Assembly: GCA_910575705.1 (NCBI GenBank)
Contig: CAJTFG010000001.1
Coordinates: forward strand, 186,001-250,000
DNA: 64,000 bases
Source of the DNA: Erysipelotrichales bacterium
GTDB taxonomy: Bacteria; Bacillota_I; Bacilli_A; Erysipelotrichales; Erysipelotrichaceae
Direction: 5' to 3'
The notes under the pieces are model-generated. The model worked only from the letters and a program-made list of their open reading frames with translations. It searched no databases and had not been told where the DNA came from. Position numbers and translations under genes: made by a program. How positions within the stretch are numbered: the stretch's first letter is position 1; every line of letters begins with the position of its first letter. Shown piece after piece: positions 25,631 through 34,588 of this stretch.

Positions 25631-25764
25631 AGGGTAAGAATCCTCTATCATAAGAAGACAATGAGGATATTTCTTCCTATTTTTGGGCGCAGAAAAAACA
25701 ACTTCCTTTTTACACTCTCCTATCGCAAATTTCATTATATTGCCGAAAATATTAGGCATAAAGA

Positions 25765-25800
25765 AAGGGAACAGACCAAATTGGTGCATCCCCTTTTTTT
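25765..25800. terminator. terminator beyond deoB
   Basis: GGGAACAGACCAA / TTGGTGCATCCCC forms an interrupted stem (ACCAA/TTGGT and GGG/CCC) followed by T7 on the plus strand and a T-rich tract on the minus strand. It can end deoB transcripts or anything read through cassette C. Confidence 0.6.
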
Positions 25801-25816
25801 GTACACTTTTCTTATC

Positions 25817-27007
25817 TTATTTCAATTTGTTCAAATAACTTGTTCCAATTGTATCTTCTGGCATAGCTACACCAAAGTTTTCTGCGATAGTTGCCCCTAT
25901 CATCGCAAAACTGTCACTAAGTGGAAGTAACCCATTTCCTTTCATACTTGGACTATATGCCAAAAATGGCACCATCTCTTTTGTATGCTCTGTTCCTTTA
26001 TGTGTTGGGTCATTCCCATGATCTGCTGTTATAATTAACAAATCATCTTCTTTTAACTTATCTAATACAACACCTAATAACTTGTCAAATCGTTCCAGTT
26101 CTTCCCCATATCCAATGGGATTTCTACGATGTCCCCACAAGGCATCAAAATCTACTAAGTTCACAAAACATAAACCATGGAAATCTTTATTCATTACTTC
26201 AATGGTCTGTTCCATACCATGCACACTGCTTTTGGAGGCATATGCCTGCGTAATTCCTTCTCCATCAAAAATATCTTTGATTTTACCAATACTGATAACA
26301 TCCAATCCTTCATCTTTCAATGCATTCAACACAGTCCTTCCATATGGTTTTAATGCGTAATCATGGCGATTGCTCGTTCGTTTAAACTCTCCAGGCTTCT
26401 TCCCTATATATGGTCGAGCAATTACTCTACCCACTTTCCATTCTGGACGCATTGTTAATTCTCTAGCGATTTCACAATAGTGATATAAAGTTTCTAGTCC
26501 CATCGTTTCTTCATTTCCACATATCTGTAAAACAGAGTCTGCGGATGTATACACAATCAAATCACCATGTTCAACTTCTTGCATGGCCAGTTCTTCTAAA
26601 ATTTCTGTACCGCTTGCGGCTTTATTTCCAACGATATGTCGATTGCATCGTTTTTCTAATTCATCAATTAACTCTTTTGGAAATCCTGTATCCGTAAAGG
26701 TTTGAAATGGCGTCGTAATATGAAGCCCCATCATTTCCCAATGACCGGTCATTGTATCTTTCCCTACACTTGCCTCCAACAATTTTGTATAATACCCCAT
26801 TGGTTCTGTAACAGGTTTTACATGTTGTAAAGGATGCAAATTCGCAAGTCCTAGTCTTGCAAGGTTTGGTATTTGAAAATTTGGCATATGTGCATCAATA
26901 TGTCCTAGGGTATCACTTCCCTCATCATCATATAATGCCGCATTAGGCATTGCCCCAACACCTAGGGAGTCAATCACAATCGTAAATATTCTTTCATACG
27001 GTTTCAT
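25817..27007 (-). CDS. deoB: phosphopentomutase
   Basis: 396 residues, full length, alkaline-phosphatase superfamily. It converts ribose-1-phosphate or deoxyribose-1-phosphate to the 5-phosphates. Metal motifs are [16 protein letters not shown] at the start, SDTLGH near 30, and [17 protein letters not shown] near 325. It processes the product of the nucleoside phosphorylase upstream. GGAG precedes ATG 27007. A terminator separates it from that gene, so it may have its own promoter. Confidence 0.95.
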   Translation of the reverse strand: MKPYERIFTIVIDSLGVGAMPNAALYDDEGSDTLGHIDAHMPNFQIPNLARLGLANLHPLQHVKPVTEPMGYYTKLLEASVGKDTMTGHWEMMGLHITTPFQTFTDTGFPKELIDELEKRCNRHIVGNKAASGTEILEELAMQEVEHGDLIVYTSADSVLQICGNEETMGLETLYHYCEIARELTMRPEWKVGRVIARPYIGKKPGEFKRTSNRHDYALKPYGRTVLNALKDEGLDVISIGKIKDIFDGEGITQAYASKSSVHGMEQTIEVMNKDFHGLCFVNLVDFDALWGHRRNPIGYGEELERFDKLLGVVLDKLKEDDLLIITADHGNDPTHKGTEHTKEMVPFLAYSPSMKGNGLLPLSDSFAMIGATIAENFGVAMPEDTIGTSYLNKLK

Positions 27008-27060
27008 TTGTACATCTCCATTTCATTCATACATACAATTCGTATTTATATTTTATATAG

Positions 27061-27137
27061 AAAAACGAAAAGATACCTATTCTCTTCGTTTTTCTATCAT
27101 AAGAAACTTACAGTTATATAGACGTTATAAGTTTCTT
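27061..27137 (-). terminator. two hairpins between the nucleoside phosphorylase gene and deoB
   Basis: AAAAACGAA / TTCGTTTTT (27061-27093) followed by T-rich sequence is a good terminator. AAGAAACTTA / TAAGTTTCTT (27101-27137) is a second perfect 10-base inverted repeat just upstream of it on the transcript. Confidence 0.7.
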
Positions 27138-27184
27138 AATTCATCATATACGTTTCTATTTCCTTTTCAATTATCTAATAAAGC

Positions 27185-27937
27185 TCATTCATTATCTGTT
27201 GTTTCTAACATAGCATCTAATACTCGCTGTGCCATTTCAAAATGTAATTTACGATAATCTTCTTCGTTTTCCCATTTTTCATTTTTACGACTGACATGAA
27301 CTGCCAAACAGTTCGCAGTTGGTACTTGATACAAAGAACCAAGTATGAATAGAACCGCAGTTTCCATTTCACAATTCATAATTCCACGACTTGACCACTC
27401 TTCAATCATATTTGGCACAGGAAGTCGTTTATCACCAATGGTAATGCCTCTTCCCTGTCCAATATAATAAGTTTCAGATGTCAAACCTAACCCTATATGT
27501 ACTGTTTTATTAGATTTTTTCAAATGCGATACAATTCGACTAACAAGCAGTGGATCGGAAACCGCTGGATAAGTTTCAGGAACATATGTCCCCATCAAAC
27601 CTGGAGTTCTAGCCATACCTGTATTTAAAATGATATTTCCTGGCTCTATATCATCACGCCAAGCACCGCATCCTCCACAACGAACAATTTGTTTCGCGCC
27701 ATTTTCCAATAGTTCTGTAACACAAATTTCTGTAGATCCTACTCCAATTCCTGTAGAGCATATAGATACTTTTTTTCCTTTATAATAACCATTCATAAGA
27801 AGAAATTCACGATTGTTAACTATTGTTTTTCTTTTTTCAAATGCCTCTGCGATAAGAGATACTCGTCCTGGATCTCCCACAATAATTGTAGCTTCTCCAA
27901 GATCTCCTTTTTTCAACTCTTTTAAATGAATGCTCAT
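27185..27937 (-). CDS. nucleoside phosphorylase (PNP/UDP family 1)
   Basis: 250 residues. The phosphate-binding ATIIVGDPGRVSLIAE opens the protein, followed by STGIGVGSTEICV and the substrate region GIMNCEMETAVLFILG. It splits nucleosides with phosphate to a base and (deoxy)ribose-1-phosphate, feeding deoB. The sequence leans to the uridine phosphorylase side (GDPGR), but purine versus pyrimidine preference cannot be settled here. It starts nine bases after the MFS gene, so the two form an operon. Confidence 0.9.
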   Translation of the reverse strand: MSIHLKELKKGDLGEATIIVGDPGRVSLIAEAFEKRKTIVNNREFLLMNGYYKGKKVSICSTGIGVGSTEICVTELLENGAKQIVRCGGCGAWRDDIEPGNIILNTGMARTPGLMGTYVPETYPAVSDPLLVSRIVSHLKKSNKTVHIGLGLTSETYYIGQGRGITIGDKRLPVPNMIEEWSSRGIMNCEMETAVLFILGSLYQVPTANCLAVHVSRKNEKWENEEDYRKLHFEMAQRVLDAMLETTDNE

Positions 27938-27946
27938 GCTTACCTC

Positions 27947-29164
27947 CTATGCGTTGTTTTCTTCAATGCTTGGTTTGTTTACACGTAATGTTAACACTGT
28001 AAACAAAGATATGCAATACAATATGGAAAGGAAAGCCATTGCGACTGTTAAAGAATAATTATCTAAAAAGAACCCAATTGCGATAGAAGAGAAACCTCCA
28101 ACAGCTCGTCCGATATTAAAGATAATATTATTTGCAGTTGCACGAATATGTGTCGGATATAAGTTTCCTACAATTGCTCCATATCCAGCATTCATACCAT
28201 TCGCGAAGAACCCAACGATTGCTCCACCAACTAAAATTAACATTCCAGAGTTCGCAAAAGAATAAGCAAATACAGCAACCGCAGAAGCAATCAAGAAAGA
28301 TGCATAAGCAACTTTTGACCCAATTTTATCCATAATTTGTCCAAATACCAACATACCTAGTGACATCCCCACAATCGTGGCAATCATCCAAATAGAAGAA
28401 CCAGAAATACTCAATCCCGCTTTACTTTGTAAGATAGATGGTAACCAATTCATTAATCCAAAGTATCCTGCAACCTGTACAATTGCCATAATTGTTAAAC
28501 GAATCGTAATCAATGATCTACCTTCTGTAAATAAGTCACGAATCCCCACTTTCTGATCCGCTTTTTCTTCTTTTACAGCTTTCCAAGTTTCAGATTCTGG
28601 TAATTTATAGAAAATAAACACAGCCAAGAAAATTGGCAACGCTCCAAATACAAACAAACCTCTCCATCCAAATGCCGGAATAATAAGTGCAGCAGCAATT
28701 GCAGCAACGATACTACCAATCTGTCCTGCAATTGTTACAAAAGATGTAACTCGACCTCTACGTTTTTCATTAAATGCATCAGCAACAATGGACATGATAA
28801 CGCCATACTCTCCACCGCCACCAACGCCTACTAAGAAACGAAGTACGTATACCATAGCAATATTAGAAGCAAAAGCAGTTGCTCCTGTTGCCAATGAGAA
28901 GATTGCGACAGTAATTGCGAAAATCTTAACTCGTCCATATTTGTCTGCAAGTGTACCAAAGATGATACCTCCTGCTAACATCCCCAAGTTTGTAACAGTT
29001 GAAATCGCTCCCCCTGCTGTAGAACTGATCGCAAAGTCCGCAATAATTGAAGTTAATACGTAAGACAACAACATTGTACTACAACTTTGCATACCAAGCC
29101 CTGCCATAGCAGTACCTAACGCTGTTCTCTGATAGGTACTCATTTTTGTTTGTTCTTGATTCAT
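27947..29164 (-). CDS. MFS permease, probable nucleoside or related uptake
   Basis: 405 residues with 12 membrane segments. The MFS loop 2-3 motif appears as GTLADKYGRVKIFA (about 70) and the symmetry-related FGQIMDKIGSKVA (about 270); GVGGGGEYGVIMSIVAD is the motif seen in the aromatic acid/sialate/sugar MFS group. Direct coupling to the phosphorylase gene suggests it imports the nucleoside. That is inferred from context; the family itself covers many substrates. AGAGGAG precedes ATG 29164. A catabolite-responsive element lies just upstream. Confidence 0.85.
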   Translation of the reverse strand: MNQEQTKMSTYQRTALGTAMAGLGMQSCSTMLLSYVLTSIIADFAISSTAGGAISTVTNLGMLAGGIIFGTLADKYGRVKIFAITVAIFSLATGATAFASNIAMVYVLRFLVGVGGGGEYGVIMSIVADAFNEKRRGRVTSFVTIAGQIGSIVAAIAAALIIPAFGWRGLFVFGALPIFLAVFIFYKLPESETWKAVKEEKADQKVGIRDLFTEGRSLITIRLTIMAIVQVAGYFGLMNWLPSILQSKAGLSISGSSIWMIATIVGMSLGMLVFGQIMDKIGSKVAYASFLIASAVAVFAYSFANSGMLILVGGAIVGFFANGMNAGYGAIVGNLYPTHIRATANNIIFNIGRAVGGFSSIAIGFFLDNYSLTVAMAFLSILYCISLFTVLTLRVNKPSIEENNA

Positions 29165-29203
29165 AAAAATCTCCTCTTTTCATTTTATACCATCATTCTA
29201 GGA

Positions 29204-29219
29204 ATAAAAGCGCTTCCAA
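29204..29219 (-). promoter_or_regulatory. CcpA catabolite-responsive element (cre) before the nucleoside operon
   Basis: Minus strand TTGGAAGCGCTTTTAT matches the cre consensus WTGNAARCGNWWWCAW at 15 of 16 positions. A TTTACA box lies just before it and TATAAA after it, so binding would block initiation or early elongation. The rest of 29165-29391 is the divergent promoter region of the MFS and PucR genes. Confidence 0.65.
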
Positions 29220-29391
29220 ACAATTGTAAAAACACCTAATATTATGTGCTTTTTTTCGTATATAACAACAATTTACATCATATCCATTATTATGGTATAG
29301 TTCAACTAAATAGTATTAATATTATTTGTATATAAAAGTATGTTTTTATTCAAAATATTATAACGAGTGTTGTTGATTGGAGGTGATACAG

Positions 29392-30582
29392 TTGATCTAC
29401 CTTAGCACAATCATGAATAGTGACATTTGGAACCTAACGCCACTACATGAGAGTATAAATGTACAACGAATTGTCGCATCCGTAACAATTATGGAATCAC
29501 TCCCTATTAAAGATTGGGCAAAAGGTGGCGAACTGCTTTTAACAAGTTCTAAAACATTGCCAGAAAGTGAACAAGAGTTACTTGAACTTCTTACCGACAT
29601 GCAACAGTTATCGACTGCTGCTCTAGCAATTAAATGTAAAGAAACAGAGAAAGAATTAGCGCAAGTAAGAAAATTGGCTAACCTTGCACAAGATAAACAA
29701 ATACCGATTTTTCTTATTCCTCCACAGCGAACCTACCTTTCCCTAACAAATGCAATTAATCGACTTCTTTCCCAAGAGGTTGAACGTGACTCTTTGAAAG
29801 AATATTTAATGAAATATTTGTTATTAAGTAAAGAACCAAAAAAGGATCTTATCGTACATCGATGTGCGGAGTCATTACAATTACCTCTTTTTCAAAAAAA
29901 AATCCAACTTATACAGTTTCAACTTCATAAAAGTCACAAAGAAACACAAGTATTTGAACAACAACGCTATTCTTTTTTTCTCCACGCCTGTGACTTGTTT
30001 GAACAAATGAAACAAAACAAATTGTTGTTTGACTTTATTTTCATGCATACGGATAATGTCATTTATACATGCCTTCTTATGGATAATGAAAAAAAATCAA
30101 TAGCTTGTATTGCAGAACTATCAAACATGCTTAAAAAGTTCCCATCTGTTCATGCCGGTATTAGTTCTATTCAAACAGCAGAACATACAGCAAACATGAT
30201 GATGGAAGCCGAATTTAGTGTACATGCTGGAACTGCTTTAGCCCATCAACAGATTACTTCCTACTCAAAAATTCAGTTACTCCATGTTATTTATAACTTA
30301 CAAACACAAGACAATAACCAATATTTACATAAAGTAATTGAACCTTTATTGGAACATCCCTTTCTGCTAGATACATTAACGAAGTATTTCCGTAACAATG
30401 AAAACCAAAAAGTGACATGTAAAGAATTATTTATTCATGTCAATACGTTACAATACCGATTGAAAAAAATAGAAACACTAACAAATTTACACTTAAATAA
30501 TATTCAGGACAAAATGTATCTTTATGTCGCTTTATTGTCATATATGATAGAAAATTGGAGGGATGAGTATGACTATGATTGA
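29392..30582 (+). CDS. PucR-family transcriptional regulator
   Basis: 396 residues. The N-terminal purine-catabolism (PucR) domain reads LTPLHESINVQRIVASVTIM and WAKGGELLLTSSKTLPES. A middle GGDEF-like region precedes the C-terminal PucR helix-turn-helix, CKELFIHVNTLQYRLKKIET (about 350-372). These regulators activate purine or allantoin catabolic and transport genes in response to metabolites. The start is taken as TTG 29392, five bases after GGAGGTGA; ATG 29413 is an alternative. It overlaps the ABC ATPase gene by 14 bases and is divergent from the nucleoside operon, so it may control both. Confidence 0.88.
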   Translation: MIYLSTIMNSDIWNLTPLHESINVQRIVASVTIMESLPIKDWAKGGELLLTSSKTLPESEQELLELLTDMQQLSTAALAIKCKETEKELAQVRKLANLAQDKQIPIFLIPPQRTYLSLTNAINRLLSQEVERDSLKEYLMKYLLLSKEPKKDLIVHRCAESLQLPLFQKKIQLIQFQLHKSHKETQVFEQQRYSFFLHACDLFEQMKQNKLLFDFIFMHTDNVIYTCLLMDNEKKSIACIAELSNMLKKFPSVHAGISSIQTAEHTANMMMEAEFSVHAGTALAHQQITSYSKIQLLHVIYNLQTQDNNQYLHKVIEPLLEHPFLLDTLTKYFRNNENQKVTCKELFIHVNTLQYRLKKIETLTNLHLNNIQDKMYLYVALLSYMIENWRDEYDYD

Positions 30583-31321
30583 AATGAAGAATATTTCGAA
30601 AAGCTTTACATCTACAAATGGAGAACGAATACAAGCAATTAAAGACGTATCTCTCTCTGTTGAGAAAGATGAATTTATCTCAATTATTGGACCTAGCGGT
30701 TGCGGTAAGTCAACATTATTGCGTATTCTTAGTGAATTGCAAGAATATGACAGTGGAGAAATTCTATTTCATGATGAAAATTTGAAAGATAATTTAGGAT
30801 TTGTCTTTCAAGACTCTGTCCTATTACCATGGAAAAGTGTCTACGAAAACATTGTAATGCCTTTAAAAATCAAACATATGGAAACACCAGAGACACTTGC
30901 GCATGTTGAAGAACTACTAGATCTAATGAACCTCAAAGAATTCCGTAATTCTTTACCAAAAGAACTTAGTGGTGGTATGAAACAACGTACTTCTATTGCA
31001 CGTTCCTTAAGTTATAATCCAAAGCTTTTATTAATGGATGAACCCTTTGGCGCTTTGGATGCAATGACACGCGACCATTTAAATCTAGAGCTTCGCCGTC
31101 TATGGAAACAAACAAAAAAGACAATTTTGTTTGTTACGCATGATATTGAAGAAGCTGTCTTTTTATCAACTCGTGTTGTCGTTTTAAGCAACCGACCTTC
31201 TACTATACATGATATTGTCACAATTGATTTACCAGAAGAAAGAACTTTAGAACTTCGTGATACTCCAGATTTTATAAACTATGTATCTAGATTGAGAGGT
31301 ATGCTGAATGAACAATCTTAA
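30569..31321 (+). CDS. ABC transporter ATP-binding protein, NitT/TauT family
   Basis: 250 residues. Walker A GPSGCGKST, Q-loop FVFQDSVLLPW, signature LSGGMKQRTSIARSL, Walker B LLLMDEPFGALD and the H-loop VTHDIEEAVF are all intact. It energises the two permeases encoded downstream. ATG 30569 is six bases after GGAGGG; ATG 30563 abuts it. The start lies inside the end of the PucR gene, so the regulator and transporter are translationally coupled. Confidence 0.93.
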   Translation: MTMIEMKNISKSFTSTNGERIQAIKDVSLSVEKDEFISIIGPSGCGKSTLLRILSELQEYDSGEILFHDENLKDNLGFVFQDSVLLPWKSVYENIVMPLKIKHMETPETLAHVEELLDLMNLKEFRNSLPKELSGGMKQRTSIARSLSYNPKLLLMDEPFGALDAMTRDHLNLELRRLWKQTKKTILFVTHDIEEAVFLSTRVVVLSNRPSTIHDIVTIDLPEERTLELRDTPDFINYVSRLRGMLNEQS

Positions 31322-32072
31322 AAAAACAATTACCTATACTGTGATATCCTTGACTGTTTTTGTACTAGTATGGCAGTTGTATATTTCTATATTTGATGTT
31401 CCAGCATTCATTTTACCTTCTCCTGTTACGGTAGGAAAAGAAATGATCAATCAAATAACCCAAGTATCCTTTTATAAAAATATGTTATATACATTAAGTG
31501 AAGTATTGCTTGGTTTCGCCTTATCCATAGTATTTGGATTACTAATTGGCTATTTCATTGGAAAACATCCACATATTAAACGACTTAGCATGCCACTTCT
31601 TGTATTCTTCCAGGTATCTCCAAAAATTGCACTAATTCCGATTTTCATCATTTGGTTTGGTTTAGGATATGGATCTAAATTATTCGTTGTCTTCATTATG
31701 TCCTTCTTCCCTATTATTGAAAGTATACTTCTTGGTTTAGGGAATATTTCAAAAGAAATGTATGAATATATGAAGATATTAAAAGCAAATCGTATACAAA
31801 TTTTAACACAGTTAGAAGCTCCATGCTGTATTCCTTATATACTATCATCATTTAAAGTTGGAATCATACAGGCAATTATCGGTGCAACCGTTGCAGAATG
31901 GATGGCTGGACAATTAGGGATTGGCTATCTCCAGTCATTTGCTAGCTCCACATTTAACAGTCCATTGCTGATCACAGGAATTGCCTTCACAATTCTACTT
32001 GGAATTTTACTGTATGGTGGCGTTACCCTTCTGGAACATCATTTCCAACGTTATCAGGAGGTAAAACAATGA
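31308..32072 (+). CDS. ABC transporter permease 1, NitT/TauT family
   Basis: 254 residues with six membrane segments. The N-terminal hydrophobic region and FILPSPVTVGKEM are typical of SsuC/TauC-type permeases. The EAA loop, which docks on the ATPase, is around LEAPCCIPYILSSFKVGIIQ and is followed by GATVAEWMAGQLGIGYL. It overlaps the ATPase gene by 14 bases and the next gene by four. Confidence 0.9.
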   Translation: MNNLKKTITYTVISLTVFVLVWQLYISIFDVPAFILPSPVTVGKEMINQITQVSFYKNMLYTLSEVLLGFALSIVFGLLIGYFIGKHPHIKRLSMPLLVFFQVSPKIALIPIFIIWFGLGYGSKLFVVFIMSFFPIIESILLGLGNISKEMYEYMKILKANRIQILTQLEAPCCIPYILSSFKVGIIQAIIGATVAEWMAGQLGIGYLQSFASSTFNSPLLITGIAFTILLGILLYGGVTLLEHHFQRYQEVKQ

Positions 32073-33076
32073 AAAAAATATACCTTGCATTGCTTTCCAT
32101 TTTTTTGTTGAGTGCTTGCAGCAGTTCTACTTTGGAACTTCAAAAAAATGGAGAAGGTCTTACAGAAGTAGATATTCAAATTGATGGTGCAGCAACTCCA
32201 TATTATGCTCCTCTTTATCTTGCTCAAGAAAAAGGATATTTTAAGGAAGCTGGACTACATGTTAATTTTTATTATGCATCTGCCGCAGAAATCGTTAAAA
32301 ACGTTGGTGCTAACAATGTAATGTTTGGATTTCCAAATGCAGATACTGTCTTATTGGGACGAGGAAACGGTGTTCCAGTAAACATTATTCATACAACCTA
32401 TCAACACGGATTAGGCGCCATCATTTATAAAAACAGTTCTAATATTCGAACAATTCAAGATTTAAAAGGAAAAACAATTGCTATCACTAGTTATGGTAGT
32501 CCAAATTATATTCAACTAAAGGTTATCTTACAACAGAACGGTATGAGTATTGAGGATGTGAACGTAAAAGTAATTGGTACTGGTGCTATTGTTAATGCCC
32601 TTGTATCCGATCAAGTGGATGCTATTTGCTTCTCAAAATTACGTACATATGAGCTCCGTTCTAGTAATATTGATGTGGAGCAGTTCTTAAGTAATGATTA
32701 TATGCCATCTTATGGTAATGTTGTTATTACATCCGAAACATTCTTAAAAGAACATCCGGAAATATGTAAAGCTTTTACCTCCGCTTTAAATCGTGGAATG
32801 CAGGATATTGTTGATGGAAATGTAGAAGAAGCTGTTAACATTGCTAGAGATCACTACACACCAAACATTGCAGGAAGTGAACAAAAATATATTAATATTA
32901 TTTCACAGGAATTTATTGGTAACTTATGGATTTCTGAAGATACAAAGAAATATGATTTTGGTTACAGCAATATACATGATTACCAAAATTATATTGATCT
33001 TCTACAAAAAAATGGATTATTCCAAAATGTATTTCCTGCAGAAGATCTAGTTGTTAATCTAGGAGATCAATCATGA
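32069..33076 (+). CDS. substrate-binding lipoprotein, NMT1/THI5-like
   Basis: 335 residues. The signal peptide ends in LLSAC, so Cys17 should be lipidated and the protein anchored outside the membrane. The mature domain has the NMT1-like pattern: DGAATPYYAPLYLAQEKGYF, then LHVNFYYASAAEIVKNV and DLKGKTIAITSYGSPN. Family members bind thiamine precursors, pyrimidines, riboflavin-like or sulfonate ligands. With a PucR regulator and nucleoside genes beside it, a nucleobase or pyrimidine-like ligand is the best guess. It overlaps both flanking permease genes by four bases. Confidence 0.88.
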   Translation: MKKIYLALLSIFLLSACSSSTLELQKNGEGLTEVDIQIDGAATPYYAPLYLAQEKGYFKEAGLHVNFYYASAAEIVKNVGANNVMFGFPNADTVLLGRGNGVPVNIIHTTYQHGLGAIIYKNSSNIRTIQDLKGKTIAITSYGSPNYIQLKVILQQNGMSIEDVNVKVIGTGAIVNALVSDQVDAICFSKLRTYELRSSNIDVEQFLSNDYMPSYGNVVITSETFLKEHPEICKAFTSALNRGMQDIVDGNVEEAVNIARDHYTPNIAGSEQKYINIISQEFIGNLWISEDTKKYDFGYSNIHDYQNYIDLLQKNGLFQNVFPAEDLVVNLGDQS

Positions 33077-33822
33077 AAAAATCAAAAATTTATATTGAAT
33101 TATGTGCATTAGTAATCGCTTTAATTGCATTATGGCAAGCAATAACCGTTATCTTTGATATTCCAAGCTACTACCTTCCTTCCCCTGTTGAATTCTTTAC
33201 TTATTTCTCACAATTTTTACAAACTGGTAAGCTAGCTTCCCACATCAGCACAACCTTGTATGAAGTATTCATTGGTACTTTCTGGGGAATTGTCGTTGGA
33301 ATGGTTTTAGGATATTTCATTGCGAAAAGCAAAGTACTTGAACATTTGCTCATGCCATTACTATTAATCATGCAGATTTCTCCGAAAATCTCAATTGCCC
33401 CACTATTCATTCTATGGTTTGGTCTTGGTTTAACTTCCAAAGTAGCGCTTGTTATTCTAGTTGTTTCATTCCCTATCATGATTGCAGAAAGCAGTGCACT
33501 AAAGAAAATAAATTCAGGATATACAGAGTTAATGAATATATGGCACGCGAACAAATGGCAAGTATTTACACGTGTAGAGCTTCCATGTGCATGTCATGAA
33601 GTAATCAGTGGTATCAAAATTGCTGTTACACAAGCTATCACAAGTGCTGTCATTGGTGAAATGATGGGAGCAAAAGCTGGTTTAGGATATTTGTTAACAA
33701 ATGGGGCAGAAATGTATGATTTAAATATGATTTTATCTTCTATTTTCTTGCTATCCTTGCTAGGTTTATTCTTATATGAAATCTGCCAGGTAGTTGAACG
33801 AAAAGTTCTTTATTGGAAATAA
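33073..33822 (+). CDS. ABC transporter permease 2, NitT/TauT family
   Basis: 249 residues with six membrane segments, related to permease 1 (same PSYYLPSPVEFFTYF opening and MLLLIMQISPKISIAPLFI-like core with small changes). The EAA region is VELPCACHEVISGIKIAVTQ. Two different permeases flanking one binding protein suggest a heterodimeric channel, whereas TauT-type systems usually have one permease. It is the last gene before a strong terminator. Confidence 0.9.
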   Translation: MKKSKIYIELCALVIALIALWQAITVIFDIPSYYLPSPVEFFTYFSQFLQTGKLASHISTTLYEVFIGTFWGIVVGMVLGYFIAKSKVLEHLLMPLLLIMQISPKISIAPLFILWFGLGLTSKVALVILVVSFPIMIAESSALKKINSGYTELMNIWHANKWQVFTRVELPCACHEVISGIKIAVTQAITSAVIGEMMGAKAGLGYLLTNGAEMYDLNMILSSIFLLSLLGLFLYEICQVVERKVLYWK

Positions 33823-33861
33823 AGGATAGGATAATAGAGTAGAGGAAGTGTGGGGAAAATA

Positions 33862-33907
33862 AACTGTGTAAGTTAAGAGCGTACAGCTTAACTTATACAG
33901 TTTTTTA
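33862..33907 (+). terminator. terminator of the PucR-ABC operon
   Basis: AACTGTGTAAGTTAAG / CTTAACTTATACAGTT makes a 16-base stem with one mismatch, followed by T6. Confidence 0.9.
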
Positions 33908-34064
33908 ATAACCATGATAGATTTCATGATTTTATATAAGGTTCAGCGGTATTAATTTACAGTATTTACCAATAATTATTTGAATATTATCTGGTATGCT
34001 TTTCTTAATAGGTAGGTTAAAAAAGACAGAATCTTATACATAAGAGGAACCTTGTTTAAAGAAT

Positions 34065-34294
34065 TGGATGGAGGTTCACTCGCTTTGGAAGCACGATTTC
34101 TGTGAAAAACAACCGGGTTGCTACAATGCTCAGCACCTTATCCAAACGCTTATTGGTTATCTTCTTTCCAAACAGATCGTGTTAGCATTATCGTGATTAA
34201 TGATGGCTCTATGGATGGAGAAACATGGGATGATAATTATGCATACCAGCAAATTTTCCCCCAGCGTCCAGCTCTGCATCTCATGTTGTGGTAA
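34065..34294 (+). repeat. dispersed variable cassette D (frameshifted)
   Basis: Leader GGATGGAGGTTC, then GCACGATTTCTG (34091-34102), and CAGCGTCCAGCTCTG at 34262-34276 (one change from the other copies). The first frame (TISVKNNRVATML...) stops at 34155-34157. A +1 shift near 34110-34125 restores a frame that encodes CSAPYPNAYWLSSFQTDRV and ends in FPQRPALHLMLW and a stop at 34292-34294. The start and end blocks are 169 bases apart, not a multiple of three, so this copy cannot be expressed as it stands. It marks the right edge of the lower-GC nucleoside module. Confidence 0.75.
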
Positions 34295-34300
34295 AGCAAA

Positions 34301-34352
34301 AAAAACAGATGATTTCCAGAAAACTTTTCCGGATAAAACTATCATCTGTTTT
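34301..34352. terminator. terminator after cassette D
   Basis: AAACAGATGAT / ATCATCTGTTT stem with a roughly 25-base loop and T7 on the plus strand. The 34355-34560 stretch beyond it holds no gene I can support. Confidence 0.65.
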
Positions 34353-34560
34353 TTTATGATCATTTAATGAAATATAGCTGTAACCGCCTTTATAAAGGCT
34401 GCCATCCACACATCATACAAGATAGCCGGACAAATCGACTGATCAACACCAAGCGGGCATTTCCAAAGACGGTATATGGGAAAACAGATCCCAGAAGCTT
34501 TCATAAACATTCCTTTCTTTTATGGGAATATTCCCCTATATGCATAGTATATGACATAGT

Positions 34561-34588
34561 AAAGAGCGAAGCACTCTTCGCTCTTTAT
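34561..34588 (-). terminator. terminator of the esterase gene
   Basis: AAAGAGCGAAG-CACT-CTTCGCTCTTT perfect 11-base stem, overlapping the esterase stop codon. Confidence 0.8.
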
